64,000 nucleotides of DNA, taken from assembly GCA_004565275.1 (NCBI GenBank), contig SDOX01000118.1, forward strand, positions 146,245 to 210,244, written 5' to 3'. This document shows positions 26,535 to 36,090 of this stretch, piece by piece (within the stretch, counting starts at the first letter, position 1; each line of letters starts with the position of its first letter). Made by a program: the position numbers and the translations under genes. Source of the stretch: Nannochloropsis salina CCMP1776 (Eukaryota > Sar > Eustigmatophyceae > Eustigmatales > Monodopsidaceae). The notes beneath the pieces were generated by a model that did no database searches, had not been told where the DNA came from, and worked only from the letters and a program-made list of their open reading frames with translations.

Positions 26535-27239
26535 CACAGTCGCTGGGATGAAGCAGAGGGCGACAAGAATTCACTGCTATCTGCTTTTACAAAACATTGG
26601 TCTGAGAGAGCTCTGCGTCTTTGGAATGTTTATAAATTTAAAATGAGACCAGGCAGCGGCATGCGAAAAATGTATGCGTTCGCAGATCAAAGAGGTGGCC
26701 GTGATGACTAATCAGATTACTCTGACTTGTCTCAGCTTTGTGGAACAAGGAAAGGCAACCAGCACGTGGGGAGGAAAGAATGCGAAAGTGGAACCGATAG
26801 CCACTCTCCAACTTGTGAGTTGTGCTTTGTCAAAGCTGAGTTTTGCAGTGCAAGGAAAGCGAAAAATCTCTTGGCCTTGGCCAAAACATCGGTGGCTCAT
26901 TCCTATTTGAGTGCGTTTTGCCTCCTCTGCGCTCTATCGCCTTCGCGTCAAGAAGGGCGTGGCCAGATGCATGAACGAGTGAACACCACGACCTCGATTA
27001 TCTTGAAAATCAACCAACCTGCACGTATTTTCATGGTTATCGAAACATCATCAGGCGCGGGAAAGAGCTGTCGAACAGCCAAGGACCTTCGTGTATCCTA
27101 AGCCTCTAACTCGACCCCTCTTTTACCTTTTGCTATTGCAGGGTCTCATACGCGGCTCCAGCTCTCTCACCCTCCAGTCTTGTGCTCTTGGCAAAGATAA
27201 AGCGCTTGCGAAACCAATCAACTTTGATATCTGTTGTGC
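26535..27239. promoter_or_regulatory. Divergent promoter region with a possible structured RNA
   Basis: About 700 bp between the ABC1 kinase (minus) and twin-CX9C (plus) genes. It contains a nested set of perfect inverted repeats at 26731-26840, described as a separate entry. The open frames here start at TTG or have no motif. Confidence 0.4.
26731..26840. other. Nested inverted repeats, candidate structured RNA or regulatory element
   Basis: CTCAGCTTTG at 26731-26740 is perfectly complementary to CAAAGCTGAG at 26831-26840. Inside it AGCAC (26761-26765) pairs with GTGCT (26822-26826), and AGTGG near 26787 pairs with CCACT near 26801 around a nine-base loop. The three pairings nest without conflict. 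A box-C-like GTGATGA lies just left, at 26701. No known RNA family was recognised, and chance cannot be excluded. Confidence 0.25.
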
Positions 27240-27440
27240 ATGCCGACTCCTCCTACAGGGAGGGGCACGTCCAAGTTTCAGACAGCCTGCGCATGGGAGA
27301 TGCAAAACAGCCTGAAATGTATGGAAACAGGTGACAAGGACAAATGCGCGGACATGATCGAAATGTATAAGGACTGCAGAAAAGAGGAGCAGGAGAAAGT
27401 GAGAAAGGAAAGGAGTGGTACAGGAGGATTTAAATGGTAA
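27240..27440 (+). CDS. Twin CX9C mitochondrial protein, COX23/CHCHD7-like
   Basis: The 66-residue product has two Cys-x9-Cys pairs (CAWEMQNSLKC and CADMIEMYKDC), the helical hairpin fold of intermembrane-space proteins imported by the Mia40 relay. The spacing, the short N-terminus and the basic tail after the last cysteine fit the COX23/CHCHD7 branch, linked to cytochrome oxidase copper supply or assembly. The in-frame codon at 27234 is TTG, so the ATG at 27240 is the start. The stop codon ends at 27440, overlapping an ATG of the next gene (27434) and only 32 bp before its probable start at 27473 on the same strand. An upstream exon cannot be excluded. Confidence 0.75.
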   Translation: MPTPPTGRGTSKFQTACAWEMQNSLKCMETGDKDKCADMIEMYKDCRKEEQEKVRKERSGTGGFKW

Positions 27441-27472
27441 TACCGAGATATCATCATCCAACGAGGATCGAC

Positions 27473-29110
27473 ATGGTGGCGTACGGAAAACGTGCTATAT
27501 TTCTGGAGCTGGTGATCGTTCTGCAGCTCTGTCTGGTGCATGTCAACTTGCCAGTCCAAGGTTTCCTCTTGCGAGGACATGGTATCTGCGTTTCCTTCAA
27601 ATGTCAGCACAAACGCTTGCCGTTGCCATATCAAGTGCTATCCACGCATTCCTTTTTCGGAGCACATGGTACACCGGGAGCCACAGAGAACAACGATGTT
27701 CAACAAAATCAACACTGTCCTATCACTGATGAAGGGCCTCTTAAATCTGTGCGACAAGCTGTCATGGTTTTGAATAGCATCCTCCATATTATGTTCTCGG
27801 CCGGTGATGTCTTTGGTATGTACTCTTCACCCTCTGCAAGTGTTCTTGCGCCGACTTTTAAAAATAAGCGCGGTGGAGCAAGCAGAGCCGACTCTAGATG
27901 GGCCCTTGGTCGTCCAGGCCAAAGGGCACTGGAGAGTAGAGACGACCGTGACACGTCCGAGAAAAGCGTCGCAAACGAGGACATAACGGAGGAAGGATCA
28001 GAAATCCAGAAGTTTGTGAGTCAGCGCGACTTAAACTCATGGGACGTATGGCAAGGGGTAGACCAAAATCGTCATCGGCACGCAGAAGAAGAACGTCAGA
28101 GGCGTCAACAGCGTAGGCGCAAAAAGATGACTTTTTCGACACGGTATACATGTGGAGTGAGCGTAGCCAATGCCTCCCGTCTCGAAGAGTATATGGGCCT
28201 TCCATTCGACCAATACTCTCTTTTGGATCAGTCATTTATTTCCCGCGTGGAAAAGGGCAAAGAGAACCCCCAAGGTAATGTTTTCCGCTTCATGGTTCCC
28301 GCAAACGAGTTGGTGGGCCTTCACACAGTACCTATCGTTGATGTACGTGTCGACGTTGACATGAGCAAGCGCCAGCTTGCTATCACCTCAATTTCCTCGC
28401 GTTTCGTCTCCCGAGCAACGGATGGGACAATTTTAGGCACGCAAGCAGTGAACATTCTCACCAATAATTCACTTGCCTTCTCGACACGCATAAAATGGAA
28501 TCGCCCAGCTATCACGAAGAAGTATTCTGAGCGCGTGCAGAAAGTAATGCCAATGGTAGATAATCTCCCTCGTGATGTTTCATATTTTCCACTGGTGTCT
28601 CCTCCCTACATCGAAGAGGAGTCGATAGCAACGGACGAAATTTCTCGTGTTTCAGGAGGAAATTTCGCACGTCTACGAAAACGCATTTTTTCTCGTGCCA
28701 GGCTTGTCGATGATCAAGTTGTGCAAAACGCGACTCGATTTCAAGGTAGAGACGCAAATACTCAATTGACAGACCAAGATGCAGAGGTACAACAGAAATT
28801 GTCTTGTAGGGCCCATGTGGAGATAAGCATAGAAGTGCCGCCGCCTTTTTCTCTCCTACCTGGATTAATTTTACGCCAGGGTGCATCTCTCATCCTGTCC
28901 ACGTTGGTTGGTACTCTTGTCAATCGGTTCATGGAGCTTCTTATTGAAGATTACCAATCATGGCAAGATCAGGAAAGTCGTGTAGCTAGTGCAGGAGGCT
29001 TAATCGGCTACAATCCACAGCGATTTGATGAGAGAACGATTGAGGTATCTGAATCGGATGATGATGATAATGGTTCCGCCTTACTTCCTGAGCCCGAGTA
29101 CATGATTTAA
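27473..29110 (+). CDS. DUF1997 family plastid protein
   Basis: The product (545 residues from 27473; 558 from an upstream ATG at 27434) begins with a signal-peptide-like stretch (AIFLELVIVLQLCLVHVNLPVQGF) that ends in a small-residue/Phe site typical of stramenopile plastid leaders. The region from about residue 220 onward matches DUF1997, a family shared by cyanobacteria and plastid-bearing eukaryotes: the LEEYMGLPFDQYSLLD strand, then FRFMVPANELVGLHTVPIVDVRV, and the C-terminal VEISIEVPPPFSLLPGLILRQ with a long final helix ending IEDYQSW. A charged, low-complexity insert sits between leader and domain, and an acidic tail follows it. Function of the family is unknown. The A+T content is higher than in most neighbours. 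I prefer 27473 because the upstream ATG overlaps the stop of the previous gene. Confidence 0.8.
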   Translation: MVAYGKRAIFLELVIVLQLCLVHVNLPVQGFLLRGHGICVSFKCQHKRLPLPYQVLSTHSFFGAHGTPGATENNDVQQNQHCPITDEGPLKSVRQAVMVLNSILHIMFSAGDVFGMYSSPSASVLAPTFKNKRGGASRADSRWALGRPGQRALESRDDRDTSEKSVANEDITEEGSEIQKFVSQRDLNSWDVWQGVDQNRHRHAEEERQRRQQRRRKKMTFSTRYTCGVSVANASRLEEYMGLPFDQYSLLDQSFISRVEKGKENPQGNVFRFMVPANELVGLHTVPIVDVRVDVDMSKRQLAITSISSRFVSRATDGTILGTQAVNILTNNSLAFSTRIKWNRPAITKKYSERVQKVMPMVDNLPRDVSYFPLVSPPYIEEESIATDEISRVSGGNFARLRKRIFSRARLVDDQVVQNATRFQGRDANTQLTDQDAEVQQKLSCRAHVEISIEVPPPFSLLPGLILRQGASLILSTLVGTLVNRFMELLIEDYQSWQDQESRVASAGGLIGYNPQRFDERTIEVSESDDDDNGSALLPEPEYMI

Positions 29111-30290
29111 GAGGCTTCAGTATGCCGGTAAGTCTCAAAGGTGTACACAGTTACGATAGATAAATAGTAGTTGTCCATGCAAAATAAGTTCTGATGCTCA
29201 ACGCTGATGAAAACAATTCAATTCACACATCAAATGGTAAATCTATAAAATTGCTCGCCTTCCTTTTTGTAAACTTATCTTGAATAAAGCAAGCTTGAAG
29301 TTTTATTTATCTTTATCACGTGGAAAGCAAGGAAAATCGCGGTAGACCTCTTGTAAATTTATGAAAGTGTAACATTGATCTTTGAGTTTCAGGCCGCTCC
29401 TCTTTCCTACCTGTGTTGTCTCACTGTTCGAGCTCGCAACTTGTTCAAGCTTGCAACTTGGCATCCTCAAGAAATCGAAAAGACAAAAAACTTACTCCAA
29501 CAGTTTAAGCTCACATCACAAGTGTATTTAAGCTAGGGAAAGGTTGCATTTGCTGTACAAGATACTTTAAAGCTTGATTTGATATGATTTCAAACAGATA
29601 GGTTTTGAGAATTATTCGTGCAACTTTGATGTCGAAATAGAGTACATGTCGGAACACTTTGCATTATTCAAACAAGTGGGTAGTCAAAGTACGACATTCC
29701 TTATTTTTCCTCCGAAATACCGACATACATGGCGTGTTAATTATGATTCAGCTAAAATCCCAAATTTATTATCGAAAGTCTTCTAAACATACTTCCCTGA
29801 ATGATTAAATACAAATGGTGGGTGCTTTAAGAAAGACCTAAATAAATATTTTTAAGCCATTCAAATTTTGTTGGCAGTTCTTCGGGCTCTTTCATGATGT
29901 CGATCGTTTTAAAAAATTGGATCAAAATAGAGATTTACTTGAGTACCACTCTCCCTCTCCCGGAAATGGCCTGACGGTGCGCGCTCCTTACGGCGCTATT
30001 GGACTTCATGGCTACAATCATTCTCAGTCACCAGGAGCCTATTCACCCACACCTCTGGGCTTCAATAAAAAGGTGGGGGTTTAGCGAGGGAGAAATGAAG
30101 GGAGGCAGGAGGTAAGGTAGGGGGCACGCAGTACCCGAACGTTTGTACGGCAGCCTTGCTTGGCGACCACGTCCTCCTTATAGTTTCCTCGACTTATTCT
30201 ATTTCCTCTTTGCACACTGGATCATTCCTTATACTGCCCTTCTTCCCTTCACTCCTTGCATCGTTTCTTGCTTCCTCTTTCCCTTCCTCA
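29111..30290. other. AT-rich gene-free region
   Basis: About 1.2 kb of clearly AT-richer DNA with many stops in all frames up to about 29950. From there to 30290 it becomes pyrimidine-rich on the plus strand. No gene, repeat or RNA was recognised. Confidence 0.5.
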
Positions 30291-30410
30291 AAGGTGGCCA
30301 TGCCCCAGTCCCTAGCCTAAGCCAAGCGCCTCCTTCTCTCCAATGTTCGGTCTCTAGAACCCGTTATCTTCCTAGAGCCCAAAGCCTCCTACCGCATGGC
30401 CGTGGAGGAG
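30291..30410 (+). pseudogene. Dead exon of branched-chain 2-oxoacid dehydrogenase E1-beta
   Basis: One frame reads KVAMPQSLA, a stop (TAA at 30318-30320), then AKRLLLSNVRSLEPVIFL and EPKASYRMAVEE. This matches the conserved E1-beta stretch that in working enzymes runs from the VV-P-S segment through AKGLLL to EPK-x-LYR-x-AVEE. The segment is preceded by a long pyrimidine tract ending in AAAG and is followed by a donor-like GTGAGG at 30411, so it looks like one old exon. The in-frame stop and the absence of the neighbouring E1-beta domains in this window make it a remnant. The functional gene must be elsewhere. Confidence 0.7.
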
Positions 30411-30541
30411 GTGAGGAAGGCTCACTGCGAGCAAAGACTTGGCACACCATAAGGGATACATACTCAAATAAAACCGACGTTTCTTTTTTCTTTCCTCCTT
30501 CCCTCCCTCTTTCTTCCCTCCCTCCCGGTCCCAGCCCCCAG

Positions 30542-30786
30542 AGGAGGTCTATGGCATCTTGGGAAGGCCCGTTTCGTTCTCCCCGCTTCAATTGCCCAAT
30601 CCCAGTTCGGCAATCCTCTTGGACAGGTCCTCCACCTACTCTGCATTTTCTTGCCGTTTGCGGCTCTCCCTCCTCAGCCCCGTTCAGCAGGCTCTGCTCG
30701 ATCTCAAAGCCCGGGAGCTCCAGAACAAAAGGATCCCGGGGGGGTTAGTCTCCTTCCAGGAAGTCTTACCGCTTGCTGATATTATG
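30542..30786 (+). other. Possible orphan exon of unknown gene
   Basis: A strong pyrimidine tract (30481-30538) ending CCCCCAG leads into a 245-nt open stretch that ends at GTAGAC. In the frame entering with two bases it reads EEVYGILGRPVSFSPLQL and later ARELQNKRIPGGLVSFQEVL without a stop. I recognise no family. It does not continue the E1-beta remnant upstream in phase. It could be a fragment of another dead gene. Confidence 0.25.
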
Positions 30787-31652
30787 GTAGACCTGAGAGA
30801 AGGAAAAGAAGAAGGGCTGGAGGGATGGCGGGGAAGACAAGGAGCGTACGATGGAGCGAGGACGGGAGGTAGGGAGGGGTGAAGTGATGGAGGTACCTCA
30901 GTGACATGCTAATTCTAGTGGTTGGGGCCGCTGCTCTTGTCGACGTAATAGGGAGCGATAATGAAAATAGCAGTCTCCGCGCGCCAAAAGCACCCGACGC
31001 GGTCGGTCCGCTCCATGTAGCGCTGACGCTGAGGTGTAGTGCTGAAGCCACACCTATGCAACTCGTCAATGTGTGAAGAATTTGTTGGTTGGGGATCTAT
31101 GAGAACAGCCTGTCGCAACTCAGAGTGCCATAAATGCCATTGTAGAAGACAATCCTGATGCAGCACAAGAATACCGACGATGGTATCGAATTTATATTGA
31201 ATTTGATATGCATAGCTGAGCCCGCATCCAATTCTATTTACCAAAGGTAGAACGGGAGAAGTCGCCCAAAGCATCTGCCAGCTACACATTTATATCCTTC
31301 AATGATGCCGCTTCCTGTCTCGGGTAGGAATGTGTGTTTAGGTACGTGCGTTCGGGTGATACGGATGCATCACGTCGTTGAAGAAAGTAACGGCCGAAGC
31401 CGGCCTGCCGGCAGTCCGGGCCGTTTATAGCAAGAAAGTTCCTTCGTAGCGGTTCGACATGTTCCAGAGGAACACGACTACCCAAGAAAAATCTTATCCT
31501 TTTATATGCTAACTATTCTGTTCTGTTGCAATAGTGTTCCGTAAATGGTGGGCTTTTTTTCACAGCTATCGACCGCCTTGCATGTGACGACGTCCAGCTA
31601 ACATCGGTTCGGAAATATAGTTATATCGCTAAACAGGCATTCAATTTCTGAA
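30787..31652. other. Gene-free region upstream of the glycoprotein gene
   Basis: About 870 bp. A 124-codon minus-strand frame (30915-31289) has no recognisable motif and unremarkable composition, so I leave it uncalled. The right end should hold the promoter of the gene at 31653. Confidence 0.4.
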
Positions 31653-32615
31653 ATGCACGGTAAATCTATCCTGGCAATTTTGTTTGGCGTCGTGCCGCTG
31701 GTTCTGTGCGAATTCACGCAGTTGCGTGGACTTCAGCACCGACATCAACACCGGGAGGAGAGGCACCAGGAAGTTCATCCTGAACAGAACCTCACGACGT
31801 CCGAGGAGCGGCGTCAACGACCTCCTGTGAATGCCTCATCTCCAGCGCTGAATGAAACTCGGGTTGGGGCCTTGAACGAGACAGACTCACGTATGAATGC
31901 CACATCAATCGTCGCAAACCAGACTCGAGCGGACGGGGCAAGGGCAAACCACACAGCCCGGGTAAACGAGACGGACAAATTCGGATGCCGACGAGGCTGC
32001 TCTCGATCTCGGGGTTATGGCTACGGTTATGGATTGCGAAACTTGAAAGAGCAAGCGCTGCCCCAGCGAAATCGAACGCGTGTGGGTAATACAACAGCTG
32101 CCTTGAACGAAACTAATGGAGAGCGTGAAGCCCCTTCCGTGACCGGGAATGAGTCGCGAGGGAGTGGCACAAATCAAAGCGAATCGCGCCCTAGCGCTAT
32201 CACTGCGAATGAATCAAGAATGAACACTACGGCTGTCGAGGGGTCACGGGCTAATACTACAGAAAGCGAGTCACGCCCTAGCATTGTCACTGCGAACGAA
32301 TCAAGGACGAACACCACGGCTGTTGGGGGTTCACGGGCTAATAATACCACGGCGATTGGGGGGGAGGGGCATCCGCAAAGCAGTCGACGGGAAGGAAACC
32401 AGAGTAAGGGTTTAGATCCTGACTACCGGATGCTAGCACATGGCAGTGGGAGTTGGGACCATGAACGTGGAGGTGGACATGGTGGAGGGAATGTTTATGG
32501 ATCTAGTGATACTTACGGGGGAGATGACGGTGCGCGAGGGTGCGGAGGCCACGATGGGGCGCGTGCACATGGCAGCGTTGGTTGCAGCCGCGGTATGGTT
32601 CATGGACCTTACTAA
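31653..32615 (+). CDS. Small secreted protein with about 21 N-glycosylation sequons
   Basis: The 320-residue product starts with a clear signal peptide (SILAILFGVVPLVLC) and has no membrane span. Between residues about 45 and 255 I count about 21 N-x-S/T sequons (NLT, NAS, NET, NAT, NQT, NHT, NRT, NTT, NES, NQS), one per ten residues or so. Part of this region is an 87-bp tandem repeat in two copies (32181-32354) encoding SESRPS...ANES...NTT...SRA units. A Cys/Arg/Gly-Tyr patch (GCRRGCSRSRGYGYGYG) splits the sequon region, and the C-terminal 60 residues are Gly/His-rich with two further cysteines. I recognise no family. A heavily glycosylated cell-wall or matrix protein is a reasonable guess. 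The ATG at 31653 directly precedes the leader. Confidence 0.65.
   Translation: MHGKSILAILFGVVPLVLCEFTQLRGLQHRHQHREERHQEVHPEQNLTTSEERRQRPPVNASSPALNETRVGALNETDSRMNATSIVANQTRADGARANHTARVNETDKFGCRRGCSRSRGYGYGYGLRNLKEQALPQRNRTRVGNTTAALNETNGEREAPSVTGNESRGSGTNQSESRPSAITANESRMNTTAVEGSRANTTESESRPSIVTANESRTNTTAVGGSRANNTTAIGGEGHPQSSRREGNQSKGLDPDYRMLAHGSGSWDHERGGGHGGGNVYGSSDTYGGDDGARGCGGHDGARAHGSVGCSRGMVHGPY
32181..32354 (+). repeat. 87-bp tandem repeat, two copies, inside the glycoprotein gene
   Basis: Copies begin GAATCGCGCC at 32181 and GAGTCACGCC at 32268. The period is 29 codons, so the reading frame is kept and each copy adds several N-glycosylation sequons. The copies differ by scattered, partly silent substitutions. 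Confidence 0.8.
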
Positions 32616-33136
32616 TCTGGCTGCTAAGTCATTTAAAAACTTTTGGAGAGTAATTCAAAGAGCAAGAATAGACCATCGCAAGATTTTGCCTCTACTACTG
32701 CGTAAACAAATGCCGAATGAACATGTGGTCGCTTTTGTAGCTAAAGTACCACATGGCGAGGGACACATGGCTTTTCTCGAGGCAAAAAGTGCGGAACGTG
32801 ATCATTATGAAATAAATCGATTCAGCCTCGATGACGGACAAATGCCTCGGTCTCGAGAAGCATCGATAAACGTATAAGCCGTGTCGAGAGACAAGACAAA
32901 GATTACGAATGCGGATACCTGAACAAACATACAAGCCGTAGCATGTTTTCTGAGAAGAAAAAGACAAAGAGTACTTCTGTTTGTATGGGTGCGTGTGTTG
33001 TTCATAAGTCATTTTGTTTCTTGACATAATATGGCGAAACGATTCCTTCCCAGTTTCAAGGCCATGTGTAGTTTTAATTTGGCCACATATGCATGGCTTA
33101 AGAATTCATTAAATGCTGCCCCTTTTCATGAATGTT
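32616..33136. other. Spacer between convergent genes
   Basis: About 520 bp after the glycoprotein stop, AT-rich, with no recognised element. It ends at the MYB gene stop. Confidence 0.4.
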
Positions 33137-35272
33137 TCATCGTCGGTTGCAAGGTCTGAACACTCCTCGGTGAGCAGCTGTCATAAGCTGATCAAGCATA
33201 AAAATGCGATCGCTCTCTCTGGCTAGGCTGAAAATGCCGGCATTGGAGCCGAGCCCGCCTTCGACCAAATTCACCATGGAGGGAATCTCTTGCGTGGCTG
33301 CGTCGAGGGCGTCCTGGAGAAGAGTGCGGCGGGAAGCGTCTGTCTCGCGGCGCAAGGCAGCGAAGAGCAAGGAAATGACATCCCGCATCCCCTGAGACTG
33401 GGAAGGAGAGGGAGTTGCAACTGCTTCCGCGGGCAGGCGTGCACCTCTGGAGAGCACATGCTGTTCATGTGTTCGCTCTTCACGCTTGTGAGTAGTGTAC
33501 CCCGGAGTAAAATCAGGGCGGATATCATTGTGCTTAGGGGCGCTCATGGACGTTAAGCCGCTGAGAGAGCTGACGGCGAGTGCGAGGCTTTTTAGGCCTG
33601 AGTAGGCGTCTTCAATCGATGGTGAGGGCGTTCCGGCGGACGAGCATAAGGAAGAGGAGGTCATATAGGCAAGCGCGTCTGAGCCTCGAGGCATAGGATT
33701 CGAAGGGATGGACAAAAAAGACTCGTCTCTCTTGAAAGGGGGGCTCTCACGCCGTTGAGTCGGGCCCTCCTGGCTTGCTTCGTAATTCACTGGCGAGATA
33801 GAGGACATCGAGGGCTCCTCGTGGGATCGGTGGTGCTTACTCGAGGCCTTATCACTTGGCTCTTTACCCTGGGCGGGCACATGACAGGTCTGCGGGGATG
33901 GTTCCATTCGAAGCTGGTGGAGCAAGGGCACAGCCGACGACACGTCCAGAGGCGAGCCTCTCCCTAACGCGCCTGCAGCGCCCTGGTCGTCCTTTCGGGT
34001 CCGCTTCCGAAAGGCCTGTGGGGCATTCTCTAAGAAAAGCTTCTCGGGACATGCTGCGGGCGCGGCGGCAGGAAGCGTGGCTGTCCCAGGAACACACGAC
34101 CAGAGCTTGGGCATCGCCGCGGCTGGCGCTGGGGTCGGCGTCTGAGTAGGATTCAACTTGGGGCCCAGGGTCGTGGCCGCTGACTTTTTTTTGGCGCGAC
34201 GGAGGACTGACCGATAAAGTGCGTGTGCGGGTCCGTATTTCTCCGCTTCTCTTTCCAGCATCACGCGGAGCCGGGCGTGCAAGGGCTTGATGTGGGCGCT
34301 TCCCAGCCCCCCGTAGAGACCAGGGTTTGCGCTTTCCAAAGCGCCCATGACCGAGGGAATGAAGTCGGCCAGCTTGATGGACACTTTCCTGATGCTTGAG
34401 TCAGAGGCAGGAGGCCAGGCCCCAGCAGCCCTCGCCATTCCTTCCTGCGGCTCGCTTGTACCGAGAGCTTCAGCCATCCTCAGGCAGTACTCTCGCACTG
34501 TCTGCCGCTCAAGATCTTCGTCCCTATCCGGCGGGGGGGATCTATCGACGGAGCCTCGCAATCGGGCCATAGCAGCAGAGTTCCATCGGTTCTTGACCGA
34601 ATTTTCGGAGCGGCCGGGGAGCAGGTCGGCTATCTTGGCCCATGCGTTCCCGTGCCGCGCCTGCCCCGCCAAGAGGGCTCTGTCCTCCTCAATGCTCCAG
34701 GCGCTCTTGCTCACGCTTGGATCCAGATGGTTCAGCCACCGTTCTCGACATTGCTTCCCCAGCCTTCCTGGAATACGCTCGGCGATTTCGGACCATTTGG
34801 TGAGTCCGCTCCGCATGCACTGAAGGATGACCGTGTCTTCCTCCTCCAGCCACGGCCCCTTTACCAGACCCGGGCGTAGGACCTTGTACCACCGATTTAA
34901 ACATTGGGTATCGGTGTATAGGCCATGAAAGTGCTCTTGTGATATTTTCTTCCAGTTTTTGGGGCCCCTCGAGGCCACCACTTTGCGCAACTTGGCATCC
35001 TGCTCCTCTGTCCAGGAAGGGCCCGGGTCTGCCTCATCCTCGTCAACGGACATAAGTCGGGGATCTGCCCCCTCTTTTACCTCATTTCGCGCAGATTTTC
35101 GTTTGCGACCATTAGTCTCCACAGGTAAAAACGTGCTAAGATGAGGCTCCGACGACGCCATGCTCTTGAGGCCGGAGGAGACGCTTGCAATGGCGGCGGC
35201 TGCGGGAGGGGGCGATGATACAGTCGAGGGAGCCACTGCACCTGCGGGCCTTGCTTTATAATGTTGCATCAT
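33137..35272 (-). CDS. R1R2R3-MYB transcription factor
   Basis: The 711-residue product has three consecutive MYB repeats near residues 84-245, each with regularly spaced tryptophans: GPSWTEEQDAKL...NWKKI, KGPWLEEEDTVIL...KWSEIAERIPGR, and KSAWSIEEDRALL...AWAKIADLLPGR, ending SVKNRWNS. R1R2R3 MYBs of plants, animals and protists bind DNA and commonly control cell-cycle (G2/M) genes. The frame stays open to 35614, but that codon is TTG and the stretch before 35272 looks non-coding; two adjacent ATG codons (35272 and 35269) open the protein. The long C-terminal region is Ser/Pro-rich and probably disordered, with a short helical block near the end. The gene has no intron. Confidence 0.9.
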   Translation of the reverse strand: MMQHYKARPAGAVAPSTVSSPPPAAAAIASVSSGLKSMASSEPHLSTFLPVETNGRKRKSARNEVKEGADPRLMSVDEDEADPGPSWTEEQDAKLRKVVASRGPKNWKKISQEHFHGLYTDTQCLNRWYKVLRPGLVKGPWLEEEDTVILQCMRSGLTKWSEIAERIPGRLGKQCRERWLNHLDPSVSKSAWSIEEDRALLAGQARHGNAWAKIADLLPGRSENSVKNRWNSAAMARLRGSVDRSPPPDRDEDLERQTVREYCLRMAEALGTSEPQEGMARAAGAWPPASDSSIRKVSIKLADFIPSVMGALESANPGLYGGLGSAHIKPLHARLRVMLEREAEKYGPAHALYRSVLRRAKKKSAATTLGPKLNPTQTPTPAPAAAMPKLWSCVPGTATLPAAAPAACPEKLFLENAPQAFRKRTRKDDQGAAGALGRGSPLDVSSAVPLLHQLRMEPSPQTCHVPAQGKEPSDKASSKHHRSHEEPSMSSISPVNYEASQEGPTQRRESPPFKRDESFLSIPSNPMPRGSDALAYMTSSSLCSSAGTPSPSIEDAYSGLKSLALAVSSLSGLTSMSAPKHNDIRPDFTPGYTTHKREERTHEQHVLSRGARLPAEAVATPSPSQSQGMRDVISLLFAALRRETDASRRTLLQDALDAATQEIPSMVNLVEGGLGSNAGIFSLARESDRIFMLDQLMTAAHRGVFRPCNRR

Positions 35273-36090
35273 ATCTATGTGTATCAACAAGAAATATGAG
35301 TGAGATCTTGGCAGCCGGTGCTTAAAGTGGTTGCCTAGGAAAGGTGACAACAGTAAAACAGAATTAGTGGCGTCAGCAGAATACGTCGGTGGAGCAAGCG
35401 CATTTACCCATGTAAGTATGTGTACATCGACAGCAAGTTCTTCAAAATTGTGTCGCAAATGTTTGTCCTTGCTAGACAGAGAGCTCAACAAGCTTTGTGT
35501 GTGAAAAAAACCTAACATAACGGTAGAGCTGGCATCAACCGTACTTACTCGAGGCGTAGAGCAGGCGAAGTCGATTGCCCCTAGAAGACGGCACAGGGAA
35601 CTCAGGCCAGTCAAAGAAGAGACAATGCTGTGTTAGCTTTATGTACGTGATAACGAGGTGAGAAAGGACAGAATCTGGTGGCATATGCTGAGGGCGTCGC
35701 GAATGGGGGCCCATGCACTTGTCCGTTAGCTTCCTCTGGGAATTTTGAATCCTAGTACTAACTCATCTCAGCTGAGTCTTACGCGGTAAGAATAATGTCC
35801 TGGCTATGATGAGATCTTACATGCGAGATTTAAACAAAGGCATCTTTTCTGTTGGCAGGGTACAGCGCAAATAAATAGACAAATGACAAATGCACCTGCT
35901 TCCGTTGGGAAAGGGCCACGGCGGTCACGAAGCAGAGGAGAGGGCGTAACGGCTTCTCTCTAATTAACTCCTGTCCGTGCCGTGAATGCGTCTCCTTTGT
36001 CTTAATAAAGTGCTTTTCGTTCCGTCATTGTCGTTTCCCTCACACAGGCTGACTTCGTCAGATTTTAATAGAGAGTGCTTTCAAGATCCA
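35273..36090. promoter_or_regulatory. Divergent promoter region of MYB and thioesterase genes
   Basis: About 820 bp separates the two starts. The MYB frame continues open for about 340 bp into it, but without an ATG and with no domain. No other element was recognised. Confidence 0.4.

Noticed and set aside
26535-26537. GTG start one codon upstream for the ABC1 kinase
   Set aside because: An ATG follows directly and GTG starts are not expected in a nuclear gene.
26727-27101. Cys-rich plus-strand frame upstream of the twin-CX9C gene
   Set aside because: It starts at TTG, the cysteines have no regular spacing, and it overlaps the inverted-repeat element.
30915-31289. 124-codon minus-strand frame
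   Set aside because: Composition is unremarkable, no motif is seen and there is no splice or homology support.
32440-32877. 145-codon frame overlapping the end of the glycoprotein gene
   Set aside because: It runs in a different frame over the Gly/His-rich tail and has no motif of its own.
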